DNA from: Clarireedia homoeocarpa
Taxonomy: Eukaryota > Ascomycota > Leotiomycetes > Helotiales > Rutstroemiaceae
Direction of reading: 5' to 3'
Assembly (NCBI GenBank): GCA_001465935.1
Contig: LNKV01000009.1
Span: 1 to 64,000, forward strand
Length of the DNA: 64,000 bases
Positions 54,853 to 64,000 of the stretch are shown in pieces. The notes below the pieces were generated by a model. It was not told where the DNA came from and searched no databases. It saw only the letters and a program-made list of their open reading frames with translations. The first letter of the stretch is position 1. The number at the start of each line of letters is the position of its first letter. The position numbers and the translations under genes were made by a program.

Positions 54853-57054
54853 CTAAGCTTGACAGCCCTCCAACTCGGCTACAATTTTAGCACAAAGCTC
54901 CCTCTGACTCGCCTTGGCAACTTCGTCATCACTGCTATCAACCATGAGACAACTGAGCACAACATCTGCATAAGTGTCTCCACATTCCCATCTCAGTCGA
55001 TCAAGATACTCTCGACAAATCCATCGTCTTCGCTCATAATGATCCTCTTCATCATGATAGTAGCGTGAGTTGTCGTAATCCCCCAGTTCCTCCCATAGCC
55101 CAATTTCAAGTAGAAGAATACCAAGAGAGTAAACATCATATGCGTGACGGTAGCGGCGCTTTGGGTCTGCGTGCTTCGCAGGATGCTGATAATAGTCAAG
55201 CGTGAAGCCACTGATATTTATCTCTTTCTTCTGCTCAGGCACAGCTACCTTCTCTAGCATGTTGTGACCGTATATGGAGTTAGCTCGAGGAGTTCCTGTT
55301 CTACGTCTCAGCTTTACTTTCCAGTCTCTCGGGCCTTCCCAAATAGTGGTGGCTTCGGAATATTCGTTCCTCAGGCCGTTATCGGATGCTTGGTTTATAA
55401 AGACACTGTGTTCTTCTTCCTGTGGCACAGATTTCGGCTTCATTTCGATGATGATATCGTCCGGCCGTGAAAAGATATAGCCCATAAGAATAGGTTTTGA
55501 GACATCGATCTCAATTTTAACCTCATATCGATCCTCCTGGAGTGCACTCACATGTTCAGGAAAGAACATCACTGACTCTGCGCGTATGTTCTTGTGCAGC
55601 CAGCCACTGGAGTGAAGCAGGCAAACGGCACGCACAAGCTTTCTAGCCAGCTCAAAACGCGCACCGAGTATAGATCGGATACCTGGCATATTTCGGGATC
55701 CAAGGAGTGACTGCAGCGTCACAGGTGCGCGAAGCTTCAGGTTTTCCGCAGGCCGCTCACGACTCTGAACGCCAATCATGCCGGGGAGCTTGTAGAGAAT
55801 GCTGCAATGCCCCTTGTGCTCACCTTCTGTGTGGTCGATCATACCGGCGATGTCCAAACCATAGACGCTTTCCCTCATGTTCGCGCCTTGAAAGGTGTTG
55901 AAAAAATTCGTGATGAGAGCGCGAAGCTTGGGATTGGCTGGTCTGACGATATCAATCGGCTCGATATCTTCTTCGGTTTCGTCGCTGCTGCTGCCTTCAG
56001 AAGTTTTAAGATCCATGTCAGACCTTTCGTAGTAGCGGACCACCTCGCGATGTGTTGATCTCAAGCGCTCACGGTTTCGACGGCGCTTATTTCGCTGTTT
56101 TTTTTTTTGCTTTTTTATTTGCTGTTTCTGCTCTGGAGTGAGTTCTAGTGGCGGTCCGCGGTAGTCTCGCATCTCCACATAAACGACTTGCTCTTCGAAT
56201 AGGGCAAGGCCCTTTCCTAAGTAGTGCATCTCACGTTGCTCTTCATCAATGATGGTGAGAGTCCTATCATCCGCTTGCTCCTCGTATTTGTTTTCATTAA
56301 CCGATGCTTTCAAAGTAGCCGCCGAAGCCAGTAATTTGTAGCCATTCCGCACTGATGACTCTCCATCGACTTCTGCTTGCTGAGCTGCAAGTCTTGAAGT
56401 CGACTTCAGAACTGCTGGCGACTCCTGCCTGGCCAAGCATTCCATAATGAGATAGATGTTCATTGACTCGAATGCATTTTCGGGACAAAGACGATATAGC
56501 GAATCGCTGTGAGATCTCAAGTCGGTGATAAGTTTCTTGAAATCTTCCCTATCTTTCAAAGCCCATTTAAACTTATTAAGCACAGAGAGACGTTTTCTGA
56601 TTTCACTGATCACCGGCTTGACATCCTCAACTGTAGTGTTCGGGATGATCAGCTGGACGTTAGTAGTCAATTGTGATCCATCTTGGATGGATTGGGCTGG
56701 TTGAAGCCGGATACCATAGCGCTTGATGAGTTTCTCCTGGTTGGATAGTGTATCGGCAAGAGCAGAAAGAGTTTTGAAGACGCCTTCGGCCTTGAAGCGG
56801 TTGCTCAAGAGGTACTCTTGAAGTTTGTTCCGCTTTCGTTTAGTGTGATCGAAGTATTCCTGCTCGCTGCCGTCCTCATTGTAAATATGCCAATGAAATC
56901 CCCAGGCTTTGAGAATTGACTGCTGAATCTCCAATTCGCGCAGATGAGCTGAAGACTGCTCCTCTGCGGTTTTCACGGTAGTAAAGAAATTGTAACAGTC
57001 CCGACATGTCGTGTAGAGGGCCACGATGCTGATTGTAAGACCAACAGCATCCAT
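54853..57054 (-). CDS. HeLo-domain protein with C-terminal kinase-like (pseudokinase) domain
   Basis: Intronless, 733 aa, ATG at 57054. Residues 1 to ~220 match the fungal HeLo domain (MDAVGLTISIVALYTTCRDCYNFF...), a helical bundle that in HET-S-type proteins inserts in membranes during regulated cell death. A Lys/Arg-rich coiled region (about 305-345) and an acidic linker follow. The C-terminal ~330 residues are kinase-like: LARKLVRAVCLLHSSGWLHKNI then RAESVMFF in the catalytic-loop position, MGYIFSRPDD in the DFG position, and YDVYSLGILLLEIGLWEEL. The catalytic aspartate (HRD to HKN) and DFG are missing, so phosphotransfer is unlikely. HeLo-kinase-like fusions are known in filamentous fungi. 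The arrangement recalls MLKL-type proteins, but equivalence is only inference. Codon use looks normal and the frame is intact. Confidence 0.88.
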   Translation of the reverse strand: MDAVGLTISIVALYTTCRDCYNFFTTVKTAEEQSSAHLRELEIQQSILKAWGFHWHIYNEDGSEQEYFDHTKRKRNKLQEYLLSNRFKAEGVFKTLSALADTLSNQEKLIKRYGIRLQPAQSIQDGSQLTTNVQLIIPNTTVEDVKPVISEIRKRLSVLNKFKWALKDREDFKKLITDLRSHSDSLYRLCPENAFESMNIYLIMECLARQESPAVLKSTSRLAAQQAEVDGESSVRNGYKLLASAATLKASVNENKYEEQADDRTLTIIDEEQREMHYLGKGLALFEEQVVYVEMRDYRGPPLELTPEQKQQIKKQKKKQRNKRRRNRERLRSTHREVVRYYERSDMDLKTSEGSSSDETEEDIEPIDIVRPANPKLRALITNFFNTFQGANMRESVYGLDIAGMIDHTEGEHKGHCSILYKLPGMIGVQSRERPAENLKLRAPVTLQSLLGSRNMPGIRSILGARFELARKLVRAVCLLHSSGWLHKNIRAESVMFFPEHVSALQEDRYEVKIEIDVSKPILMGYIFSRPDDIIIEMKPKSVPQEEEHSVFINQASDNGLRNEYSEATTIWEGPRDWKVKLRRRTGTPRANSIYGHNMLEKVAVPEQKKEINISGFTLDYYQHPAKHADPKRRYRHAYDVYSLGILLLEIGLWEELGDYDNSRYYHDEEDHYERRRWICREYLDRLRWECGDTYADVVLSCLMVDSSDDEVAKASQRELCAKIVAELEGCQA

Positions 57055-58785
57055 GATAGTAATGGAAGAGGAATAGATTTGTACTAATAGGCGGCGTGGT
57101 AAGAGTCAAGCGGTAGCGCGCGATGAACAAGTCAGATGAAGTCAGGATCTTCATCTAAGAATTTTGACAGCGACGATGCACCTTCATATGGTACATAAGA
57201 TTCTGTCGAAGAAAACGTCAGCCAGCCTGAAATGCATGAGTGGTATGACGGGCGATGCGGCTGTGCCAGGCATGACTACCAAAGAGCGTAGAGACGTTGA
57301 ATAGCATATCTGCAATACACGCTCCGCCTCATACACAAATACTTATGTTCTTCTCCACCGCTCACGTTTGTGTGGTATACTGTAAAACTTTCCAATTCGG
57401 GAAACTGTGTAAAGAAGATCTGAATGTGGATAGTCAAAAACCATTAGTTTTGTAAATATGAACGTCGATACTGCTCTAGGTAAGCAATCAGCCATGCAAC
57501 TCACGCCTTGCGAATCAATCGAGTCGACATATGGCCCAACCTCTACCTTCATATCCCCAAGTATCGATGCCGTTTGAGCGGTATGCCTTACACGCGCAGT
57601 ATTGGCAATGCACGGTACTATGTAGCACAAAGTTTGCGCGGGGCTGTGTTCTTTCTCCCTAGTACTATACTACATAGCCCAGTTTCAAAAACAATATTTC
57701 CATAATACACTTGTAAGGCTGGAACAAGAAGGGCTTGCGCTGTACTCGTACACAGCTGAAGGAACAGAGTTCGAAGAAGCAAACGCTTTATACAAACACT
57801 CCAAAGGGATGACAACACATCATTCTTGCATAATGAACACGGCGATAATAAATAGGAGGGCACGGGGTTTGATGTCAATTGGCTCCCTTCCTCGGCCTCA
57901 ACATCATAGTTTTCTTCAAAGAGTGTAAAGAAAAAGTCAACATATAAATCCTCCCCCACCCCCAACCAAAGAAAAAAAGAAAAAAAAAGTCATTCATTCA
58001 AAATTGCTCCATTCCCCAGAGTATAAAGCCACTCCATTCTTATCCAGTCAATGCATATCCAAGCTGTGAGTTATTGTCGAGCGGTCGCTGAAGCATTTTC
58101 TTACAAAAGTCGTGCCCGAGACGGTAGGCGTATGCTTGTTGGTTGCTGCTGCGGGGTATGTCGGATGCAGACGCGGATGATTACTCAAAGGGGATCGAAT
58201 TATGGGATATTTGGTCGAGGCAACGATAAGAAAGGAAAGAAGAGGGTGGGTAGTGTTGTGAAGTTAGAGGATGGGTTATCTAAGATAGTGGAGAGCGGGG
58301 TTACAACGCTATGTACATAACATGCATATATACCCGATTGCTAGTGTCCAGCTGACAACGTCTCGGCAGATTTGAGAGGCTTTGATATTTCGAGCCAATT
58401 CATGGATTATTACTGTTTGCAAAGCCTGCTTGCGGAGTATTGTTTCTCACGTAATGTGAATAGATGAGATCAGTTGAGCTTGGTGTTAATATTTGGGTAT
58501 CGCCATTGCTAGCTTTTGCTTAGGGGTGTGGATTTGTTTTGTCGGTTCTGACCATTAAAGCACAGCTATGATATCTTGAGATAGAAAGCATCCTTTTACG
58601 TTTTCCAGTTGAATTCGTGATTTGTATTTGCTACTACATTAGCGGAGTTATTCATATTATCCCTTGAAGTCCCTCTAGTTAACCTCATACAATATAAACT
58701 CGGCAAGCTCTTTGTTCATATCTCTCGTTTCCAATCTCGAAACCTCATTTATAAACACTGCACATATCTCTCGATTTCCCTCAGC
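57055..58785. other. Long intergenic region
   Basis: No gene recognised with confidence. Plus-strand 58051-58320 is open for 89 codons from an ATG and has a CCCGVC motif, but shows no family resemblance. Poly-A-rich tract near 57970-57990. Confidence 0.3.
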
Positions 58786-60143
58786 CTACGCCCTATCCAA
58801 AACACCGCCAACCTTGACCTCAAGACCATCCTTTTCTACAATAGAATAATTATCCATCGCACTCGACATAACAATATCATCCGTCGAAGGGCTTATCAAA
58901 GAAACAAACCTCCCTCCCCTATTCGAAGATCTCGTATCCGAGCCCCCAGACTGTCCCATGCTAGTCCAATCCTTTGGCTTAAGGTTATAATACGTGGTAG
59001 TCTCCGGTTTTCTGGTTCCCATCAGCGGTCGTAACGTGGGAAGCGATGCCGCGATGAGAACGAGATAAACTTCAAGGCTGTTGCATTTTGGTTAGTAGTT
59101 GTTGCGAATGCTATGGTGTTTTCTTACATTCGCCATATAGCTAGTACTGCTAATTGTCCTAGATCACAAGTTAGTATTTGTATGTTTGAGGCAATATGAG
59201 TATATGACTTACGAGTTGTATTTGGTTTGGATGAGTTCCTGAGCTCGACTGTCTTGATTATAGAAGCAATCATGGCGCTGTGAAGCTGGGATTCAGTAGA
59301 TGATAGGTCTCAAAGATCATCGAGGAGACTTACAAGATTCCAAGACCCATGACAATTGATAGGGAAACCTTTATTTTGAGCTTCATCTGAAGGTTCCACA
59401 GCAGACTAATAGGGAAGACAGCGAGTACAAAATCGACAAAGGCACAGAAAGCTATAATTCAATATTAACACCACCCACTACAATACAATACATTTAATCT
59501 CAAAACAAAAAAAAAATTCGACTCACCACCCTGAAAGTATGTAACCCTCGTCACAACTACTGGCATACAAGTCGCATTTATATTCTTATCCCAATACCCC
59601 CTCATCGGCCTACACTGCAAGAAACTCACCACCACAGCCAGAATATCCACGATAAACTTCAACGTAATAACCGTCCAAAGTAAGCCCCTCCGCTTCGACC
59701 ACATCGGATGTAAGAGCGCCAGCAGCAAGAACGCAAATGCGATGCGTCCGAATCCCGCACTTAGCGTTGAAAAGATATTTCCGAAATACACCCATTTCTT
59801 TGTGTTTGAGACCTGGGTTTTGGTGAGGGTTTGGAGAGAACGCCCGAGACCGTGGTGGACAGAGAGGGTGTAGAAGATGCCGTTGAAGAGAGCAAGAATC
59901 TATTGGGAGAGTTAGATATCTCATGAATGAATGAGAAAGTGAAAGTCGGTTAATAGAGTGGAAGGTATCAAGTATGGAAGATGGGAATTTTACCAGAACA
60001 AGAGCGATTAGCCAGTCATCAATAGTAAAGCGTCCAACGATTCGAAGACGGACATAGTACCTAGTGCCGACAACGATGATAGCTAGAGCGCCAAACACCC
60101 ATGATACTGCCACAACGGCGGGGCCGAGGTTTGAGGAGTCCAT
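58786..60143 (-). CDS. Fungal rhodopsin-domain integral membrane protein
   Basis: Six exons: 60143-59994, 59899-59527, 59451-59334, 59277-59213, 59158-59128, 59077-58786; 1,029 nt, 342 aa. All introns (94, 75, 56, 54, 50 nt) are GT...AG and phases match. Membrane helices start at VVAVSWVFGALAIIVVGTRY, with the family's conserved R-x-x-x-GRFTIDDWLIALVL. Others are ILALFNGIFYTLS, STLSAGFGRIAFAFLLLALL and ILAVVVSFLQCRPMRGYWD. Then CMPVVVTRVTYFQGGAFCAFVDFVLAVFP, VSLSIVMGLGIF and LEVYLVLIAASLPTLRPLMG, giving seven in total. This is the SAT4/rhodopsin-like family (no retinal lysine evident), thought to be plasma-membrane proteins. The C-terminal tail is Ser/Thr-rich. Role unknown. The family is large in filamentous ascomycetes. 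Confidence 0.88.
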
Positions 60144-61665
60144 TGCAGATCGATATGGGATTTTTCTCGGGATAGGAAAATAAGTGAAACTTGAATCAGA
60201 TCTGATCAAGTATGTCTGCAGCCGTCTGCATATATTATATTACATTATAAACCATATGACTAAGACCCCAAAGCAAAAATCTTTTTCACTTAAGTGTATG
60301 TTTGCGAAAGTGATAACTATGCAGCAGTAGCTGAAAGGGTATCTAGTTCTCACCCGGGTATTAGGTTAAAGGTGCTATATATATCTGTGTTACTGAGGCG
60401 TAATGGCTTATGAACGGCTATTCGATTGCTTACATGTGATATGGCCAATAAGTTGCTTGGGTCATATCAGCATACTGGCTGGTGGTGGCTGCCAGTTCCT
60501 TGCTTCGCTTATAGTTGTCTGAGAAGTCTGTATATTATACCTCCTTTTCAGTGCTGTAGGCGGGCTTCCCCACTTGAGGTTACATGGAACTGCTGCGGAT
60601 CTTTGGCTCCTGAGGGGGGTGGGGGGACTAAGAGGGGGGCGATATAGATAAGTAATCTTGTTTCAAGGTTTTGTTTATGCTAACATTTCCTGGAGCGCCG
60701 CGTCCAACTTCTGAAACTCCAAAAGTGACGCCACTTCTAGCCACTTCTAGAGAAGTGACAATTACGGCTTATATTTCACAACTTCTCTGCCTTATCCTTG
60801 ATAGAGACGAAAATTGTAGGCAGTGAATGGGATACATTGGATAATATCGAAACAGAAATATTATCTCAAAGTTGATAATATCCAAAAATAAAACCCCTAT
60901 CAATATAAAAATCAACAATATTATTACAAGAGTAAAAAGGACCGATAACTACCTACGCACCATTGAATTCTTGAACGTTCGTATATGCTTTATACCCTAT
61001 TTCTCCCTGGGAGATATATCTTTTGATATAAGGTACAAATCATCTGCAGAGGCTAATTGTGCATATATGTGAAGCCAGTCACGGCTATATTCCATTCGCG
61101 GATGGCTAACGCCACGTGGTCAGGAGCATGTCTCCTCTTTCCACATCTATAACTTCGTTACAGGAGACGTGAAATTGTAAATATTCTCTACCCATTTACA
61201 AAGATAATCAGGAGAGTGTAAGACACATATATGTTTAGAAGAGCTTGCCAAACCAGACGCTCATTTTCAGAGAAACTCGTGAGATTATTGTATTTCGCAT
61301 GTCATGTCATGGAATTAAGCGTTATTAGCTTCTGGTATTGAAATTCATATACATTCAAAAGTAAAAAGTAATTTTCGACTTCTGTTTGAGTGCTCTGATG
61401 CTTATGAACAACCTAAGATACAGTAAGAGAATGTAATGGTCTTCTCCCCTTGTCTCTCTAATCATCCCAGCGCAATCTAATCTATTTCTAGACTCTCATC
61501 TCGCAACGCAATGCACATGATGTTGTAACATGTCGTCATGTCTTATGTACTGAGTAATAATTCTCAAACACATATGTAAACCTTTCTTCACCATCCCAAG
61601 CAACAAAAAACAACTAACTCCATAACCCCCCCAAGTCATAAATCGTTCTTGACTTTCTCATAAAT
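60144..61665. other. Long intergenic region with a dispersed repeat
   Basis: Apart from the repeat at 60717-60780 no gene was recognised. Composition is AT-rich with polyA/T runs near 60860-60940. Confidence 0.3.
60717..60780 (+). repeat. Dispersed short repeat, copy 2
   Basis: Same sequence as 54682-54733 with an extra tandem copy of CCACTTCTAG. Possibly the end of a mobile element, because both copies share start and end words. Confidence 0.8.
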
Positions 61666-62389
61666 TTACTCCTTCACTCTTCCCATAACGCCGACGATTT
61701 TCTTGCCAGGTGGCTTCCCAGCAGACTCAGTCATCGAACTAGCAGAGTTTGTCTTCTTTAGAGCGAGTCGCGTCATCTCGGATTCCATGTCGGTTGCGGG
61801 TTGTGAGAGGCGACGTGTGCGCTCGACGCGATAGGATTTGGCGGGGAGGTGCATGGATGCGAGAGCTGCGGCTAGGCCAAGTGCGGAGGCTGGATAAATC
61901 ATTTGTTAGTTGAGTTTCAAAAGGATGGATGGGATAGGTAATGATGAGGATGAGCGAAAAAGAGGTGGGAAGGAGAAGGGAAGTGGATCGGGTGGAATAA
62001 TTAATTGGAAGGGTTTTGATGGATAAGAGATGAGAAGAGCAAAGATAAAAGACGAATGAAGCAATTAAATGGTAGAGGAAGCTAGGACAATACTGGTTGG
62101 ATCGTACATGCACAGGGCGATGAGATATGTTGAAGTGTTCCTGGGTGGTACAAGGACCTCGAAGTGAAAGAAGGAAGTCATACATCAGGCTATGAAGTTT
62201 CCCATCAAAGCCAACAGCGATATCGAACCGTAGGGACGACCACAGCGAATACAAAACAATGTAACAAACAGAAAAGTGTACACAAGAGGGAACATGGTGC
62301 AGTGATGGATAGAAGAACACAACTCAAGAAGTCCGACAAAAGCAAAACAACTCACCACCTGCAGTAACAACACCAGTAACAGCGACCAT
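61666..62389 (-). CDS. Small single-pass membrane protein, 85 aa
   Basis: Two exons: 62389-62356 and 61889-61666, joined by a 466-nt intron with GTGAGT donor and TTATCCAG acceptor. Frame is preserved (258 nt). The junction creates MVAVTGVVTAGASALGLAAALASMHL, a single hydrophobic helix of ~20 residues, followed by a basic tail (PAKSYRVERTRRL) and a C-terminus with GKKIVGVMGRV. A small mitochondrial or ER membrane protein is plausible; I recognise no family. The long intron is unusual for this region and lowers confidence. Confidence 0.5.
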
Positions 62390-62435
62390 GATGACTGATT
62401 GCTCGTGATTATTTGATTATGTGTAAGAGGAAGTA

Positions 62436-62465
62436 TTCGTTCGTTCGTTCGTTCGTTCGTTCGTT
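62436..62465. repeat. (TTCG)n microsatellite
   Basis: About seven and a half units of TTCG, ending at 62465. Located just upstream of the 85-aa gene's start. Confidence 0.95.
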
Positions 62466-63712
62466 GAGTAGTATCTCGCCCTGCTTGAGATATTCGAGAT
62501 AGTTGAGTGTTTTGAAGAGTGATATGATATGAAAGCCGAATGAAGTTATTGTGTGGAATAAGAGCAAGAAGAAATAGTTGTAGCAGTACAAAGGCCAATA
62601 TATACCCTCAGCCCATCTATCTTGTACCTCACTTTATCACAGTGGCATAAGTCAGCCCATACAAAAAGTGAGTCGTGGGAGTCGTATGACTGGTCAGACG
62701 TGCGGGGTAAGTGATTCACGCTAAGTAAGCCACATTCTGGGGTAGACCCATAATGAGTGGTTGGTTGGGTGCTAAGACCAAGGATTGTGGATAGGGGGCT
62801 TTGTAAGCCGGCTTTTTGTTTTGAGTGAGTGAGTGAGCGAGTGATCGAGTGAGCGAGGAGATGGGGAAGGGGCGAAATGAATACGGTATTAAAGCGATGG
62901 CTTTTTGAACTTGTTTTTTATGTATATGTATACGTATATGTATATAAACACATGTATATAAACACACACACACATATATATATCATAATTGAACATGATT
63001 TCGATCAGGTTATATTGTGTCGCGCGACTTTCCTTGGTACCACCAACACATGAAACGACCTGGGTCCGGCCGGAGTCATGCCAATCATTCCATTTTCAGC
63101 ATCATACACGATAAACTTCGAGTCAGTTTCCTGTAGTGTGCAAGTGCTTTTGGGAAGGTTCATTCCGTTCCATTCTCTACCAAGTTTTCGCTCATTGTTT
63201 CTGCGAGACTCAATGTGCAAGAGGCTTCGATATTGCGACAACAGTACTTTCATACGAGTTGAGCAGAAATTCGTTGAAATACGACAAAGTGTTCGTCGTG
63301 AGTGAGGTGATGCGGAAGGTTCACTGCTTCTTCGTACATGGCAATTTCGGGCGCTGTCTTTCTTATCTAAATTCCACCCAGCGCAGATCATCCTGCAATA
63401 CTTTGTGTCTCTAGGAGGCTAGATATGCAGTTTCGCTGGCCCTTTTACTGTCCATACATAAGTCGAAGACGTTTAGCCCCACAATTTCATAATTTCACCT
63501 CTTCAGCCAAATTCCCATGCCGGTTTTTTGTGTCAACTCCAAAAAAATCGCATAGTTGTGCGTATGGGATCTAAGTAGACGCTTATATTGGCATGATTAT
63601 CGACTATCTTCCCAAGAAGATATAACTCTAAGTAGATATAATAAAATGGCAAGTAGATCTAGCAACATCGCCTTACACGTTTGTTCTCATTCTCCTCTTC
63701 CTGACTCGTCAT
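62466..63712. other. Intergenic region with simple repeats
   Basis: Contains GAGT-rich repeats at ~62823-62860 and alternating CA/TA tracts at ~62940-62990. No gene is supported; the minus-strand open stretch 63391-63005 (128 codons) shows no family resemblance. Confidence 0.35.
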
Positions 63713-64000
63713 CTACAACTTACTCCTCAGCTCCACACCACCTGTCTTCCCCAATATCTCCGCATCTCTCTTTGCCCACTCTCTCATAACCTTCCTCGTA
63801 ATCTTTCCACTAGCCAGTTTTGGTATTTCATCTACGAAAGTTACGCCACCACTAAGGTACTTGTGCTTTGCGACTTTTGGTTTGATCCAGGTTTGGATAT
63901 CTTCCGGTGTCGTTTTCTTACCTTGGGTTGGAGATGAGGCTTTAAGGACTACGTAGGCGCGGGGGTATTCTTCGTTGTTTCTTTTGGGGGATTACGTAGA
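63713..64000 (-). CDS. C-terminal end of an acyl-CoA synthetase / 4-coumarate-CoA ligase-like enzyme (partial)
   Basis: Minus strand, stop at 63713-63715; the coding exon starts about 63980 and is preceded by an in-frame stop, so an intron boundary lies near 63981. Upstream exons are beyond the window. Reads YPRAYVVLKASSPTQ, then GGVTFVDEIPKLASGKITRK and VMREWAKRDAEILGK. This is the C-terminal subdomain of ANL (adenylating) enzymes, the conserved lysine in P-K-L-x-S-G-K-I-x-R-K being catalytic for adenylate formation. The C-terminus ends SKL, a canonical peroxisomal targeting signal PTS1 (LRSKL). Substrate not determinable. Confidence 0.8.

Noticed and set aside
58051..58320. 89-codon plus-strand open frame with CCCGVC
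   Set aside because: No recognisable family, no clear coding bias; could be chance.
63005..63391. 128-codon minus-strand open frame
   Set aside because: No family resemblance; overlapping open stretches on the other strand are equally long.

Overview
The window reads as a filamentous ascomycete (Pezizomycotina) genome. Introns are short (mostly 46-105 nt) with GT...AG ends and CTAAC/CTGAC-type branch sites. AT-rich blocks full of TA dinucleotides alternate with normal-GC gene islands, which is the usual mark of repeat-induced point mutation (RIP). Gene families include FunK1 kinase, 2EXR, DUF3176, DUF3723, DUF3435, HeLo, a fungal rhodopsin-like protein and an NLR-like protein. The flavour is that of an accessory, Leotiomycete-like region, but the class assignment is inference only.

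Layout. 1-4.9 kb is a RIP-destroyed Ty3/gypsy retrotransposon. 5.5-10.3 kb is a two-exon NLR-like gene that starts with a purine-phosphorylase-type domain and ends with a CBM21 module. 10.4-16 kb is a mosaic of a solo LTR with target duplication, a pair of ~470-bp direct repeats, tRNA-like repeats, an unknown gene and a frame-broken gene ending in a nucleoside-hydrolase piece. 16.2-25.5 kb lies on the minus strand: FunK1 kinase, 2EXR protein with a coding minisatellite, a 142-bp minisatellite and hexanucleotide repeats, an Hst3/4-type sirtuin, and an intact five-exon DUF3435 tyrosine recombinase, the family of Starship 'captains'. 26.2-38.7 kb is one ~4,000-residue PKS-NRPS with a redox-altered terminal domain. 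38.7-45 kb holds a RecQ-like relic, a candidate LTR, a DUF3176 membrane protein, a second solo LTR of the same family and a nucleoside-hydrolase pseudogene. 46-54.7 kb holds small genes: a kinase with a broken 5' part, a coiled-coil gene cut in two by a Tc1/mariner element, a SUMO-interacting-motif repeat protein, foldback repeats and a truncated DUF3723 gene. 54.8-64 kb holds a HeLo-pseudokinase protein, a rhodopsin-like membrane protein, a tiny membrane protein and the edge of an acyl-CoA ligase.

How the parts fit. The DUF3435 gene points away from the PKS-NRPS and towards the sirtuin, FunK1 and NLR-like genes. If it is a real captain, the boundary of a giant mobile element would lie between 25.5 and 26.2 kb and those genes would be cargo; no boundary is proven. 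The NLR-like protein (5.5 kb) and the HeLo-pseudokinase (54.9 kb) belong to families linked to fungal non-self recognition and regulated cell death. The PKS-NRPS has no tailoring genes within reach in this window.
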